Of a stretch of 64,000 bases of DNA, positions 11,160 through 22,424 are shown piece by piece (position 1 is the stretch's first letter; every line of letters begins with the position of its first letter). A program made the position numbers and the translations under genes. Origin of the DNA: Trichobilharzia regenti (taxonomy: Eukaryota > Platyhelminthes > Trematoda > Strigeidida > Schistosomatidae); the NCBI GenBank assembly GCA_944472135.2, contig OX235263.1:24481379-24545378 (forward strand). The letters run 5' to 3'. Under the pieces are notes generated by a model. It was not told where the DNA came from and did not search any database. It saw nothing but the letters and a program-made list of their open reading frames with translations.

Positions 11160-11392
11160 CGATGCTTTTCAGAGTTGGACAGTCTGAGTTATGCACTGAA
11201 TGAGATACAAAGTGAATTAACTGAGAAGTGTCGAACATCAGTGAACAGTAATAATAATAATAACAATAATAATACCAATGACAACACTCGTAATAACTCA
11301 AGTATGCTGTCTAGTTCAATGATAAATTTGGATTCCCAACTACTCCATGAAATTGAGCATCTTTCAAGCCAATTGGCTGTCAATAGATCAAT
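11160..11392 (+). CDS. KASH-domain (nesprin-like) gene, internal exon b
   Basis: An acceptor with a strong pyrimidine tract ends at CTTTCTCAG (11151-11159), and a GTAAGT donor begins at 11393. The exon starts in phase 0, matching exon a, and ends two bases into a codon, matching exon c. It encodes about 77 residues: RCFSELDSLSYALNEIQSEL, then an Asn run, then LDSQLLHEIEHLSSQLAVN. The two helical stretches flanking a poly-Asn loop look like a coiled-coil or spectrin-like repeat interrupted by low-complexity sequence. The poly-Asn tract is encoded by AAT/AAC repeats, so its length may vary between individuals. Confidence 0.75.
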
Positions 11393-11503
11393 GTAAGTAG
11401 TGTAATGTTTGTTTTTTTTTGTTTTTAAAAAATATGTTTTTCTGTGAATCCCACTTAAACACTTCTGGTTTTCGTGTTGTTGCTGTAGCTCACTAATTGA
11501 AAT

Positions 11504-11697
11504 GTGCGTCGGTGGCACAATGGTTAGGACTCCCGCCGACCATGCACATGGTCCGCGAGGTTCGATCCCTTGCCGACGCACATCTGATATCTATGGTTGG
11601 CCTGCTGAATTTGAGCTACCGATATCACATGCTGAAAATGCCATGCCTGTACCAAAAATACAGTGTGGAATCAAGCTGTAAATCAAAATAAATACTT
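11504..11697 (+). repeat. SINE, tRNA head with family-2 body
   Basis: The head GTGCGTCGGTGGCACAATGG carries box A, and GAGGTTCGATCCC is box B. The body GGTTGGCCTGCTGAATTTGA…TATCACATGCTGAAAATG and an A-rich tail follow. The same body is at 59147-59340. The tRNA head is shared with family-1 SINEs at 63882 and 58107, but the body is different. Confidence 0.75.
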
Positions 11698-11699
11698 TT

Positions 11700-12355
11700 T
11701 CTTCTGCATTGCCCTGTCTTGCATAATAGGCAGTTAACTAATGATTATCATATCTAATGATATGAAATTTCATGTCTGTACTGACTTTATCCTCTTCAAG
11801 ACAACAAATAAAAATAATACTAGTAGTAGTAATAATAATAATGTCGGGTAGTTATTTTGTGAATGGTCACTGGCAATGAGATCCAAGATGCCTATTTCGT
11901 TCTATTGGAGACTTGTCCGGCCTGTAAGCGACAGTGTTCCCGGTGAGCCACAAACCAGACACCCATCGTTACTTGGACAATTGAACCACGAGAGCCAATC
12001 CATGTGCGAGTAGGATGTGAAATGCGCATCCTAGATTCCTCCTCTGCTGCTAATCCCTTTTCGACCATATGGCATTATGTTTTCCACCTCAAGAAATCGT
12101 CAAATAGAAACTGAACATCGTTTGTCTAACTAGCATAATTAGTTAACCAATCAATCAATCATTCGGAAATACAAAAGTAGCCTAGAGAAATGTTGGATTG
12201 TGTTGTAGATAAACTTGTATACAGACAAGTCAATGGAATACCACCATATTCAGTGATTTATATAAATGTTAATTAGTTAAGACTCTGAGTGAGAGACAAT
12301 GGTGCCTATTATCATCAATGATATTCCTAATTGTGGTGAACTGACTGGATTATGC
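11700..12355. other. no gene; weakly repeated sequence
   Basis: Contains an AAT/AGT simple-repeat tract (about 11810-11842). A later block (about 11940-12060) resembles 23090-23330 in wording such as CACTGGCAATGAG/CACCAGTGCTAG. No coding frame is supported. Confidence 0.35.
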
Positions 12356-12357
12356 GT

Positions 12358-13025
12358 CAGACAGTGGGAAACGAGAAGACAGGGATATCCTGGACCGACA
12401 TGTAGAACCTAGAAGACCTGGATTTCGCGCGTGGATGATTTATGCTTGATGTCATACAAAATCGAAGAATTACAAGTAAAAACCGACAAACTGGTTGAAG
12501 AAGCAGCCGGTGAAGACAGGACTCCAGGTGAACATAGACAAGACGGAGGTAATGAAAATAACCAACGAACAGCAGCAACATACAGTGCCAATCACCATCA
12601 ACGAGAGGGACTTGAAAGAGGTTACTTCTTTCACTTATCTAGCATTGAACATTGTCTCAACTACAGGCAGTCGGAACGGACGAAGATGTCGAATCGAGAA
12701 TCGGGAAGGCGAGAAACACATTCATCAACCTGAAACAACCAATCTGGAAATCTTCGTCACTCAGCCAACATCAACAACAAAATTCAGTCGGATTTTCAAT
12801 ACAAACGTCAAGTCAGTCAGTTCTTCTATGTGGATCAGAAACCTGGAGGGCGGGTCACAAAGAATATTTCCGACAGGCTATTGCAGATCAGACCTTCATG
12901 AACAACTGTCTTCGCTGGCTCTATACTGAAGATCAGATGGCCGGGCCGGAAAGAATTACCAACAAGAAACTATGGGCACAAACAAACAAAACAAGAACCA
13001 ATCGTTCAACAAATACGCTCGTTTA
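12358..13025 (+). pseudogene. RTE-like reverse transcriptase, C-terminal fragment (subfamily B)
   Basis: The DNA aligns with the minus strand of 61960-63140. Reading frames with breaks include the equivalent of the FADD catalytic block (12421-12445, here with FRAWMIY-type sequence from a shifted frame). They continue with 'HVNIDKTEVMKI'-like text (HRQDGGNENN in one frame, VNIDKTEVMKIT in another) and the tail 'SETWRAGHKEYFRQ'. Non-LTR retrotransposons of the RTE clade end with this segment. Several frameshifts make it non-functional. Confidence 0.65.
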
Positions 13026-13319
13026 GGTTTGCAGATAGACGTTGCTGTCTGGTGAGTGCCAACAGGCACTAAATCTGGGTTCAATGCTTCCTGATGATTG
13101 CTTGCAACTACATAATAACAACAGTACTACCAACTGCAGGAGGAAAACAAGCTTATAAATCAATATTACAGTCTTAATACATGATTTGTATTACCTCAAA
13201 TAGCACTATTTTGGTTAACAGAACTGTGTTGTTTTACACAGAGTGTTGACTTACTCAAGTGCCCTGATTATACACTTTCAATCTGCAAGATACTGCAGTT
13301 TAAAAATTATTGATTTCCA

Positions 13320-13400
13320 GGGAGTTCATTGAGAATTTCAAGTCAGGACAGGAATTGACATGAGTTAGAGAACCATTGAAGTCCAGGAGTACCGGGCAGC
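13320..13400 (-). repeat. hammerhead-SINE fragment
   Basis: Contains the body landmarks TTAGAGAACCATTGAA and GAGTACCGGGCAGCTG in reverse orientation. Too short to show the head. Confidence 0.5.
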
Positions 13401-13403
13401 TGA

Positions 13404-13800
13404 TTGGTTTTTATTATTATTGTTATTACCCTAGATTCTGCGTGGGACGTAGGGTCTCAACAGAACATCTCCATTTTACCCTGTCATCTACAGTCTTCCC
13501 GAACTGGCTCCACGACTGCTCATAATCTATCGTCTCCCCCACCCCCACCCGACCTCACACGATATTCTTCACGTCAACTTCAGACACCCGACTCGCCGTT
13601 TTTCATTTGGATTTCACTTGAACGATGGCTTGATGAGCGGTGTCAGTCACTCAATGGTGACACTCCTGAGTGTGTGTCCGATTTACCTGTATTCCCTTCA
13701 GAATATTTATTGAGCGATATTTTCTTGGTTGGTTCATTCCCAGAGTTGTTTGTTGCTGATGCTTTCTGGCCAGTTAGCCATCCGATCTGCAGTATAAAGC
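13404..13800 (-). repeat. RTE-like 3'-end relic
   Basis: An ATT-rich tail (13406-13425) is followed by CTGCGTGGGACGTAGGGTCTC and blocks such as CGACTCGCCGTTTTTCATTT and GCTTTCTGGCCAGTTAGCCA. They correspond in order to the 3' ends of the RTE copies at 61960 and 52930 (GACGTCCCACTCGCCGTTTC; TTTTCTGGCCGGATATCTGA). It is an older, third subfamily. Confidence 0.5.
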
Positions 13801-13899
13801 CAGTTATATATAACTGTTATTGATTTGCTTTAGTTTGATGTTTCAGTTGCCACGATTAAATCCACTGGCTAATGAGTTATAACTTCCGTCAATGTATTC

Positions 13900-14130
13900 G
13901 CGATATGTATATATAGCGCCACTAGTGGCTAGTGCCATCAACGAGAGTTGTCCTCACATCTAGCTTTGTGTAACCCACTGGTGATGACTCCTCATTTCCG
14001 TCCCAGGGTCCTAAGTTTCATCCCTAGTATGTGTGTGTGAGTCATAGGCACACACTGTTAAAGAAGACTCCCAAACTAGGATAAAACAACTATCCACTAA
14101 TCCCTAATTCCAAATGAATCACTGTCTCAT
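13900..14130 (+). repeat. hammerhead-SINE, decayed
   Basis: Retains GTTAAAGAAGACTCCCAAACTAGG, ATAAAACAACTATCCACTA and an upstream leader-like block with CCTCACATCTAGC. Ribozyme residues are mutated (GATAAAAC for GACGAAAC). Confidence 0.5.
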
Positions 14131-14734
14131 AATAATAATAATAATATTTGTCTACCTACACACCTATATGGTGAACAAAAGCGCATGTGCTCAGTATATT
14201 TGAACGCATTGTCTAGCTGTAAGATTCCATCCATATTGTCTTCCAAGATATCTGTATTAACTACGTACATTTACGTACATTTCCATTTTCCGCAAATATG
14301 ATTTTTCTTATTGTTCCATTAATTTCTATTTTATTTCATTACTGGTTGTGGTAGCATGCATGTCATCATCATATTATAAAAGCATCCCATACAGATATCT
14401 CTTTGTTCTGCTTGACTAACAGGTATTTAAGCGTTATGTTCAAGTTATTGTTCTGTTATTGTTGATGTTATTGTTGAGTTGAGTTGATTCTTTTCTTTAT
14501 TATTAGTTTGTTGTTCTTGTTGTTAGTTTTATTTATTTTTACTTAATTTATTTTAATACACCCACCATGTTAATTATACAGGTAAGCTTTAACCAGACAT
14601 AATGCTAACTTTATATATGGCTAAAAAGTCTAGTATCGTCTCCTGTCTGGCATATTAAGCCAGTAAGCTTAAACGGAATTATCCCAGTTATGTGGTGCAC
14701 TCTATCAAGCAGCGCGAATTTCCACATATGATAG
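14130..14734. other. no gene recognised; intron
   Basis: T-rich sequence with TTATTG-type simple repeats. No supported feature. Confidence 0.35.
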
Positions 14735-15885
14735 AGAAGATTTGTAGCTCAGGTGGATGATTTTGATGTGGTTGTGTTCCCTGAGCTAGTTGGATAGTTA
14801 ATTTGCGAAGCTTTCATCGCCCCACCACTAGGCGACATCTTCGGCGGATACTTCAATTCGAATTGAAGTGAGCTTTTAGATTTCTCCACGAGGTCACTAT
14901 TAATCATCTCTCCTGGTGACCTTCAACGTCGTGATTGGTTGTTTTTGTATGTTTTCACACCTTCTAGGCTACTTGTGTTGGAACTGATTGTTTCTTTGAC
15001 TTGGACTTTGACCCTTTGTGTGTGTGAGGTCTCCCTCTTATCGGTTGATAAATTTTGTCTATTTCGATGTGTCTATTGATTGACGATTCCCTGGAATACC
15101 AGGTGGGCTTCTAAAAGTTCTCTAGTATTCTTGTTGTTTCCTCTATCTAATATTCGAACGTTGTCCCAGTTCATATATAAAGGATATCTCAGAAATCACT
15201 GCAAGGCTCGTCAAACCTTTAGGAATTGATGTGGTACACAAACTGACAAAATCACTTCACTCAGCTGGCTTTATGTCAACCAAAAGACTCAACAAAGGAA
15301 GAAGATAAAACCAACATCATCTACAAAATGAATTGTAACAACTGCGAAAAACACTACATTGGCCAAAGTGGACTTCTCCTTCGTTTTCGTATCCACGAAC
15401 ATAAGCTAGCCGTCAAAAGACATGACATCTACTCCCTCATATCACTACATACAGACAACCGCGGGCATCAATTCAACTGGGACAACGTTCAAATATTAGA
15501 TAGAGGAAACAACAAGAATACTAGAGAACTTTTAGAAGCCCACCTGGTATTCCAGGGAATCGTCAATCAATAGACACATCGAAATAGACAAAATTTATCA
15601 ACCGATAAGAGGGAGACCTCACACACACAAAGGGTCAAAGTCCAAGTCAAAGAAACAATCAGTTCCATTACACGTAGCCGCCTAGAAGGTGTGAAAACAT
15701 ACAAAAACAACCAATCACGACGTTGAAGGTCACCAGGAGAGATGATTAATAGTGACCTCGTGGAGAAATCTAAAATCTCACTTCAACGAATTGAAGTATT
15801 CGCTGAAGATGTCGCCTAGTGGTGGGGCGATGAAAGCTTCGCAAATTAACTATCCAGCTAGCTCAGGGAACACAACCACATCGAA
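14735..15885 (+). mobile_element. Penelope-like element with about 430-bp inverted arms
   Basis: The arms at 14735-15173 and about 15470-15882 are near-complementary over their whole length. Shared landmarks include CACCACTAGGCGACATCTTC with its complement, and GGTGACCTTCAACGTCGTGA. The right arm includes the end of a GIY-YIG-type frame at 15328-15573. That frame carries NCNNCEKHYIGQSG, then RFRIHEHK and HQFNWDNVQIL, typical of PLE endonucleases, and ends at a stop at 15571-15573. The left arm holds the reverse complement of the frame's last 35 codons. The reverse transcriptase is missing. Confidence 0.75.
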
Positions 15886-16419
15886 AGTGGGGATCTCTTT
15901 CCATTCCTTTACATTTCCAGTTGGGACATAAGACTTCAAATCTGTGCTGGGAAGTTTCAGTTGCACAAGGTGTTTAATTTCTTAAAAGATGAGATTGCTA
16001 GCCTCATGGTCAATATCCCGTCTTTACTAATCTAGAATATTCTATGTATATAAACATCAAATATAGGTATAATTGTAGAGCCAGAAGAGGAATTCATCGA
16101 AAAAGGATATTCTTTGCTCAATTATTTTGTGTTTTTATAGATGTCTGAATGAATATTTTTGCTATACGTAGTCTACACATCCACAGAAATTTAAACCATA
16201 AATAGATATTAAATAGCTGATTGACGGTATGACTTTGAAGATCCTCCAAAAATAAATAAATCTAAAAGTGTCCAGCCACGTTATCTAACTGCTTTCAGAG
16301 GAGAACTTTACACAGATGTACAACAGTTCAAGCTGCCACTCTCCATATCCGTGTAACACACAAAGAAAGAGAAGAGATTCAAAAGAGAGAGAGGGAGGGA
16401 GATAATAATATATTTATTC
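15886..16419. other. no gene recognised; intron
   Basis: AT-rich with a GA-rich tract at about 16378-16403. No named element. Confidence 0.35.
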
Positions 16420-16700
16420 CTATGTATCAGGAAGCACTGGACAACTATTTCACCTTTTCTGGGGACTCCTCAGGGATGCTCATCCATGACCCTACCACAG
16501 ATCGTACATAGAACTTTCAGGTTATGAGACTAAGCATGTGTTGGGCTGGTGGAATTCAACATGGTCCCTGAATTCTAACTGTATTGACTCGTGATATATG
16601 CAGCACTGGCTTCACTTGTGCCTTCGATGAACGTCCACTTCACCTTGACATGGTGCACCCCACTGTCTTGATGACTGATGTTAATTCTTGACAAAAATCT
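16420..16700 (-). repeat. hammerhead-SINE, strongly decayed
   Basis: Reverse-strand order is preserved: body with AGCACTGGACAACTATTTCA, a GGACTCCTCAGG ribozyme-side block, then head-like GGTTATGAGACTAAGCATG and leader-like TGAATTCTAACTG. Extensively mutated. Confidence 0.45.
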
Positions 16701-16769
16701 AACAATTGAAATTAATCCGAAATCCACTCAAATCCTATAATCTGAATAATAATAATAAAAGCAATGAAT

Positions 16770-17215
16770 TGTTTACAGGATTTCATCATGAGGTGACATC
16801 GGTTAGAGAACCATTGAGAAGGCTGTAGGGAGTATTGCAAAGCTGTTTCGTCCTAGTACTTAGGACTCTTCAGGAGGTCAGGTGTGAGGACAAATACTCG
16901 CCACTGTTGACATTAGCTAGTGGTCGTGCTATATCGTGAGTTGGCAGAAGCTGGAATTCATGGACTGGTTGGCCATTGGATCGGATCCCAGTAGTGACTT
17001 AACGGTCTACGAACTCGCCCACCTTGTAACCAGAAGGTCCTGGGTTTGAACCCTGGTGGTAGGCGTGTGCTGCTGAAGAGTATAAAACTACGCTGACGAA
17101 ACAATTGTCCAGTACCTCCTGAAGTTTTTCCAACGGTTCTCTAACCGATGTCAGCTCATGCTGAAATCCTGCAACCAATCAAATCAAATCCCTACAAATC
17201 AATACTTGAAGCCCA
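16770..17215. repeat. pair of opposed hammerhead-SINEs
   Basis: 16770-16890 is a minus-strand 3' part ending in GTTTCGTCCTAGTACTTAGG. 16872-17215 is a near-full plus copy: leader AATTCATGGACTGGTTGG, tRNA-like head, box B GGTTTGAACCC, CTGCTGAAGAGTATAAAACT, GACGAAACAATTGTCC, and body to AAATCCCTACAAATCAATAC. Both lie in the intron before exon c. Confidence 0.7.
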
Positions 17216-17600
17216 GCCGACAACTGCTACCTTGCCGTAGTGGTTGGGCTTGAATACCGCAGTGATCCAACAAGTTAAACTGGCTAGGAGTCATGTTCCT
17301 GCAGGTCCTACCATGTCAGGAAGGTTGTTTGAATAGCGATTAGACTGAAAGCAGTTACCATGGGGTACATGACCTCCACAATCCAATCGGATCAAATGGC
17401 GTATGAACCCATATTGGTCACCAGCAACCATGGGAATGCAGCTCCTGACGCTGCTCTGCTGCCTTGCAGATTAGACTTCAAGTCAAAGGCTCGGGGGGGA
17501 GTGGTCCCTTAAGAAAACCACCTGCTTCGGTCTGGGTGCCCGGGCAGTATCTCAGCCCACACACAATAAATGAAATGAATTGTGTGGCGCATCTTTCTTG
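17216..17600 (+). repeat. possible non-LTR element 5'-leader fragment
   Basis: GC-richer sequence (GCCGTAGTGGTTGGGCTTG, then GGAATGCAGCTCCTGACGCT and GGTCTGGGTGCCCGGGCAGT) with no sustained frame. Its composition stands out from the surrounding intron and resembles the untranslated leader of a retroelement. This is a guess from composition and style. Confidence 0.3.
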
Positions 17601-17857
17601 GTGCCATATTGTACCAAGTTTCTTTTTTCTATGTTTAAATAAAAATACTAAAATAATAATACTTGAATGATGAATTGAGTTGAAATCTGTTTTCAAAACT
17701 ACCAACATGTCAAAATTGACTTTCTGTTTTTTCTCTGTATTTGTGTTCTTTGTATGTAGATTATATCATGTTATTTGTGTCGTATATATGATGTTTTCGA
17801 AAAAGTCTTTTATTTCGTAATCTTATTTTCTTTCCCTATATATACATATATATTTAG

Positions 17858-18035
17858 TCTACAAAGATTAATTCGGTTATTTGAGTCAAATTGTTCAAGT
17901 CATTCCACGCGCAAACATGATAGACAGCAAGAGAATGTCATGGAGGAACAATTGGATACTACTACTATTACTAATCCTACTGAAAGTATTCTTCAGTGTT
18001 TACAAAATGAAACCAGTGAACCCAATACAAATGAG
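17858..18035 (+). CDS. KASH-domain (nesprin-like) gene, internal exon c
   Basis: The acceptor is TATATTTAG at 17849-17857, with a pyrimidine-rich tract further up (TTTTCTTTCCCTATA). The donor is GTAAAG at 18036. The exon starts at codon position 3, completing the split codon from exon b as ATT (Ile), and ends in phase 0. It encodes LQRLIRLFESNCSSHSTRK, then a Glu/Thr-rich stretch, then ESILQCLQNETSEPNTNE, about 59 residues. It is hydrophilic and contributes to the cytoplasmic stalk just before the membrane anchor. No named domain was recognised. Confidence 0.72.
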
Positions 18036-18199
18036 GTAAAGTGCTTAATTAAGATTATGACAGTGATTTGTTTGTTTTCAGTCAAAATAGTGTTTACAAG
18101 TGCTGGTTTGCAGTGCAGTGATCTGATTGATTACCGGTTTTAAATCATGAGTTGACAGCCAGTTAGAGAAAACCATTGGAAGCATTGTCTGTCTACAAC

Positions 18200-19290
18200 A
18201 TTTTTTTAACGATTTGGTTTCACAACACTCCAATCTCGACTTAGTGCTCTTCGCAGCGTAACAAAAAGTCCTTCTTAAGTAGCTCAGAAAAGATTTAGGA
18301 GAGAGGTAGAGCAGTAAAGAAGAAAAGACCGATGAGGTTTGAAGGAGTGTTTTAGGTACACATCTCCAGTGCTTTATTCTCATATCATTTGCAAATTGGT
18401 TGAATATCACTGCATTCGATAGCTTGTTGGACTGCGCACAGTGCTTCTAACGTGTTCATCTCACAGTTCTCTCACTTCGATTGCTTTTTCCAGTGTTTCG
18501 GAAACATATTGTTGCTTTTTTTTAATTCGTTTACCGACATACTACTTATATCTGATTATTAGTAGCACTCAACACACTACTACTTTGATATGAGAATACC
18601 TTAACGATTACATTAGTGGTGAGAAAACAAGTGACTTTTGTTTTCTTCAGTTTTAACCCAATAACCAATGAGATTAATCACTTGATAATTGGGTTTTTTC
18701 TGTTAGCAAAATATAATTGTAGGCGTTTTTATTTCACACCATATTATCCTTAGTATTTCACCTTGTGATTTCCTAATATTAATTACTATGCGTTCATCAT
18801 CAGATGTGATAAGTACACTACAGTCGCACAGTAGGATTAGTTTCACATGAACTCACGCACACACACACACACACAACAGCATATGATTTCCAGGAAATTA
18901 GAAACTACAAATCCGACTGAATTACTTTCAAGCATAAATCAGAAGTACGCATTTATTTATCCTTCACTTAATTAGAAGTGATGTATACACTTTGTTACTT
19001 ATAATCAGATATAAGTAGTATATCACTGGACGAATTCAAAAAAAGCGACAATATGTTTCCGAAACACTGGAAAAAGCAATCGAAGTGAAAGAACAGCACT
19101 GTTCAGAATTCAGTAAGCTATTGAATATGGTGATATTCGACCAATTAGCAGATGATATGAGAATAAATCACTGTGGAGATATGCTATATCAGATTTATAT
19201 ACCTACAATGAGTTTCAGCAATATAAACATGACCTTCGAACCTCATCGGTCTTTTCTTCCTTGCAACGAGATTATTCCCTGGTTATTAGA
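18200..19290. repeat. foldback element with about 250-bp inverted arms
   Basis: The left arm (about 18318-18565) and right arm (about 18990-19262) are inverted relatives. Shared blocks include CTTTTTCCAGTGTTTCGG with its complement CCGAAACACTGGAAAAAGC, TACTACTTATATCTGATTAT, and the outer AAGAAAAGACCGATGAGGTT. The roughly 420 bp between the arms is AT-rich with a (CA)n tract. No transposase is visible. A fragment of one arm recurs at 57040-57150. Confidence 0.65.
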
Positions 19291-19576
19291 ATACAAATAA
19301 TATAGCCAGTAAAAGCAAATCAAAATTATATGATCAGAAACTGCATTAGAGTATACATTTACAAGATGGAATAATACTCCGTTGGTTCTTCATTGTCACT
19401 TAGATGCCTATGAAGATAAAATATGAATGAAATATTAAGTAACATGCTGATATATACTTCTGTATATATATTTTAAGCAGGGAAAATATTAGATTCAAGG
19501 TGTAGGGGTTTGAGTTATATTCAGTGGTATGAGAGGAATCTGAGTACTACAAAAAACAAATAAATAAATGGATTAC

Positions 19577-19855
19577 TACTTTGATTCGACACTAGTTAGT
19601 AGCTAGCGTGATGTGTCTAGTCCTTTATTTGTTTGGTGCAGACTGAATTCTGTCAGTCGAGTCAGGTTTGCAATTAGGCCACGAGGCCACTAGGCAGTGG
19701 CTTGCCATCACGGTGCACTCTGAATTGTTGATATTAGATGGTTGGAGGTATTTGGCCACAGAAAGCCCCTTGCCATCTAGCACAAAAGCTAGTTCAAGCA
19801 GGGCTTCTTCTGGCCGACTGCTTCTGACTATCTAATATCAAATGGGATATTATGA
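19577..19855. repeat. SINE-like repeat (family 3)
   Basis: Contains GTGATGTGTCTAGTCCTTTA, CAGACTGAATTCTGTCAGTC, TATCACGGTGCAC-like sequence (CATCACGGTGCACTC) and ATTAGATGGTTGGAGGTA. This block order recurs at 21395-21740, 53990-54365, 58700-59110 and 59342-59525. Confidence 0.6.
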
Positions 19856-20136
19856 ATGTAAGTTCGAAGGATGACATATAATAAATATAATGATAAAAGA
19901 AAGAGGTCATATAGTGAAATGTAATCAAATAATAGCGACAAAATAAGCTTAGTGTAAATCATAAAGGTTGACAAATAATGATGCTTATAATAATACTAAT
20001 AATAATAATAATAATGGTGAGAAGTTAACTAGACGAAAAGGAATAAAAAAAACATGAAAATATTAGATGACTACATGTCGGATGACCTTATAGTAGGGCA
20101 GGATAAGCAACTTTATTCTTGTTAATCCCTATAGTT

Positions 20137-21055
20137 TCAGCTATAGCTAGAAGACTCACACAAAGAACTTGGAGGATCTGGACTTCGCTGATGTGATATG
20201 TCTGATTTCCCACAAACTGGAAGATATGCAAGTGAAAAGCAACAAGCTGGCAGCAGAAGCATCAAAGATAGGACTACACGTGAACATAGAGAAAACAGAG
20301 GTGATGAAGATTCCTGGCCAACACCAACAGCAACACTAACAACAACAGACAACAATCAGCCAGCATAAATGGGAGGAACCTGAAAGAAACAACCTCCTTC
20401 ACCAACCTACCTACCTGGGAAGCATCGTTTCCACCACAGGCCAGGGGAACTGACGAGGATATCAAAGCCAGAATCGGAAAAGCAAGACAAGCTTTCATTA
20501 CTCTTAAATCAGTGTGGAAGTCAACAGCACTCAGCATGAAAACGATAAATAAGATCCGGATTTTCGACTCCAATGTGAAGTCAGTGCTACTCGCTGTACA
20601 GATCAGAGACTTGGCCAGCGTGTCATAAAGAGCATCTCAAACAAACTTCAGACCATCATCAATCAACAGTTGTCTTCGCTCAATACCACTCAAGATCAGA
20701 TGGCCGGCCAGAAAAGATCAGCAACAGGGATCGCTGGCAATGAGCGAACCAACCCAGCAGGAACCGGTTGTGAAACAAATAGGCAGGAAGAAATGGAGAT
20801 GGATTGGCTGGCCGTACTCTGAGGAAACCATCAAGTAACATCACTAGACAAGCCATCACCCGAGTGGAACCCGAAAGGGAAGCAGCGAGTTGGTCGTCAG
20901 TGCGAGGGTGGGGTGACTGGGAGGATGTCATGTGAGGAGGAGATGAAAGCATGTGGGCAGACTTGGAGCGGGTTGAAAAAGTTGTGAGAAAACAGAAGGC
21001 AATGGAGGTGCGCAGCTGAAGCCCTATGTTCCTCTAGGAATAAAAGGATAAAAAA
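20137..21055 (+). pseudogene. RTE-like reverse transcriptase, C-terminal fragment (subfamily A)
   Basis: It starts inside the reverse transcriptase with LEDLDFADVICLISH, where the catalytic FADD box has become FADV. It runs through the HVNIEKTEVMKI block to the C-terminal ARIGKARQAFITLK and SETWPACHKEHL-type segments in broken frames. The end, CCCTATGTTCCTCTAGGAAT, is the same terminus as the copies at 28334 and 52930. It is truncated at the 5' end, as is usual for non-LTR insertions, and inactive. Confidence 0.75.
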
Positions 21056-21394
21056 TAGCTAAAAGATATAGTCGTGTGTCATAAGGCAATTTTATGGCAC
21101 TCGATACATAAAACCACAAATGATCGACTCATCTATTTTGATGAGGTGTTCACTATCCATCAGATTAGGGTGAAATAGCACTGTGTTCACGAGTGCGTAA
21201 AGACAAATTCTTCTGAATACGTATACACACATTGATGATATGGGCATCACTAAAGCTCAGGTTGTAAACAGTTGCGTCCTTCAGCTTAGTTATTGAGTTT
21301 ATCTATGAATAACTGCTGGTATGATTCTACACGTTAATTAAAAGGCATCTGTCTATACAACTACTTGAAGTGACAGTAGCTCTGTGGTTTTATT

Positions 21395-21760
21395 TTCATT
21401 AGATGGTTGGAGGTAATCGGCCACAGGAAGCCTTGGATCTAGATTTCGTGCCAGTTGGCATTCACCAGTCAGCAAGGTGTATCCGCAATCTTGAAAGAAC
21501 TAATGTGTGTCTTCTGAGATTCGAACCAGGACCACTCACTGAGGCAGACAGAGACGTTACCAGTGGGTTATCCAGACCCTCAGTTGATCTCTTGTAGGAG
21601 TATTGTAATGGATACTTTGATTGGACACTTGGTACTAAGTAATGTGATGCCTCTATTTCTTGGGTTGATGAGGAGTGAATTCTATCAGCCTTGCTGAACG
21701 GGTGCCAACGAGCACAAAACGTAAATCCAAGACTTCCTACAGATTACCTGCAATCACCTA
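21395..21760. repeat. SINE-like repeat (family 3)
   Basis: Begins TTAGATGGTTGGAGGTAATC and continues GGCCACAGGAAGCCTTGGAT, GAGATTCGAACCAGGACC (box B-like), then the flank GATTGGACACTTGGTACTAA and GAATTCTATCAGCC. The block order is rotated relative to 19577-19855, as expected for adjacent or rearranged copies. Confidence 0.6.
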
Positions 21761-22424
21761 ACAACAATTCAGAATGTTGTACTGTGATGACGAACCATAG
21801 AGCGAACCGGACTAATAGGATTCATTCTTCGTCATACGAAGGACTCATGCGTGCAATTAATTCAATTTGAATTCCTGGCATATATAGATTACTTACTAAC
21901 TGTGTGATTTTTTCATAAAGTCATCACAAATGATCACGTAACGTTGAAAATAAAGTTTATATGACATCTTGAATAGTAATAGTGAGTCGATTTGTTAATA
22001 CATCTTCAAATCAATCCAAGGCGACCTGTTTAAAACCTGGCCTACTAAAATATTTCATAATTTTATATATAGTGTATATAATTTCTCTTGTTAACACCTT
22101 GTTTATTAATCTATTAAAATATGACTTCTAATGACGTTTTGTACTCTCGTGAGTTATCGAAAAATGTCTACAACCCTGCTGATTTTCAAGTCCTTTACTA
22201 AAGTAGAGAAATACAAAGACAAAATGCCAGGTGACAATGTATTCCAGTACATGAGATTGCCTATCACCGAGATTTTTAGTATAAGCATCCACCACCTGAG
22301 GAATACAATTAAAATTACCTACAGTCTACCTACAATTATTCAACTATTATCATATCTTTGGCTTTTATTCAAATGTTGGGCACTTCTCGATAAAAAGGTG
22401 AAGAATAAATATCATAAGATTTAA
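21760..22424. other. no gene recognised; intron
   Basis: A 97-codon open frame at 22131-22424 has no recognisable motif or splice context and is not called. The rest is AT-rich. Confidence 0.35.

Noticed and set aside
22131..22424. 97-codon frame in an intron
   Set aside because: No motif, no splice context, no codon bias that sets it apart from neighbours.
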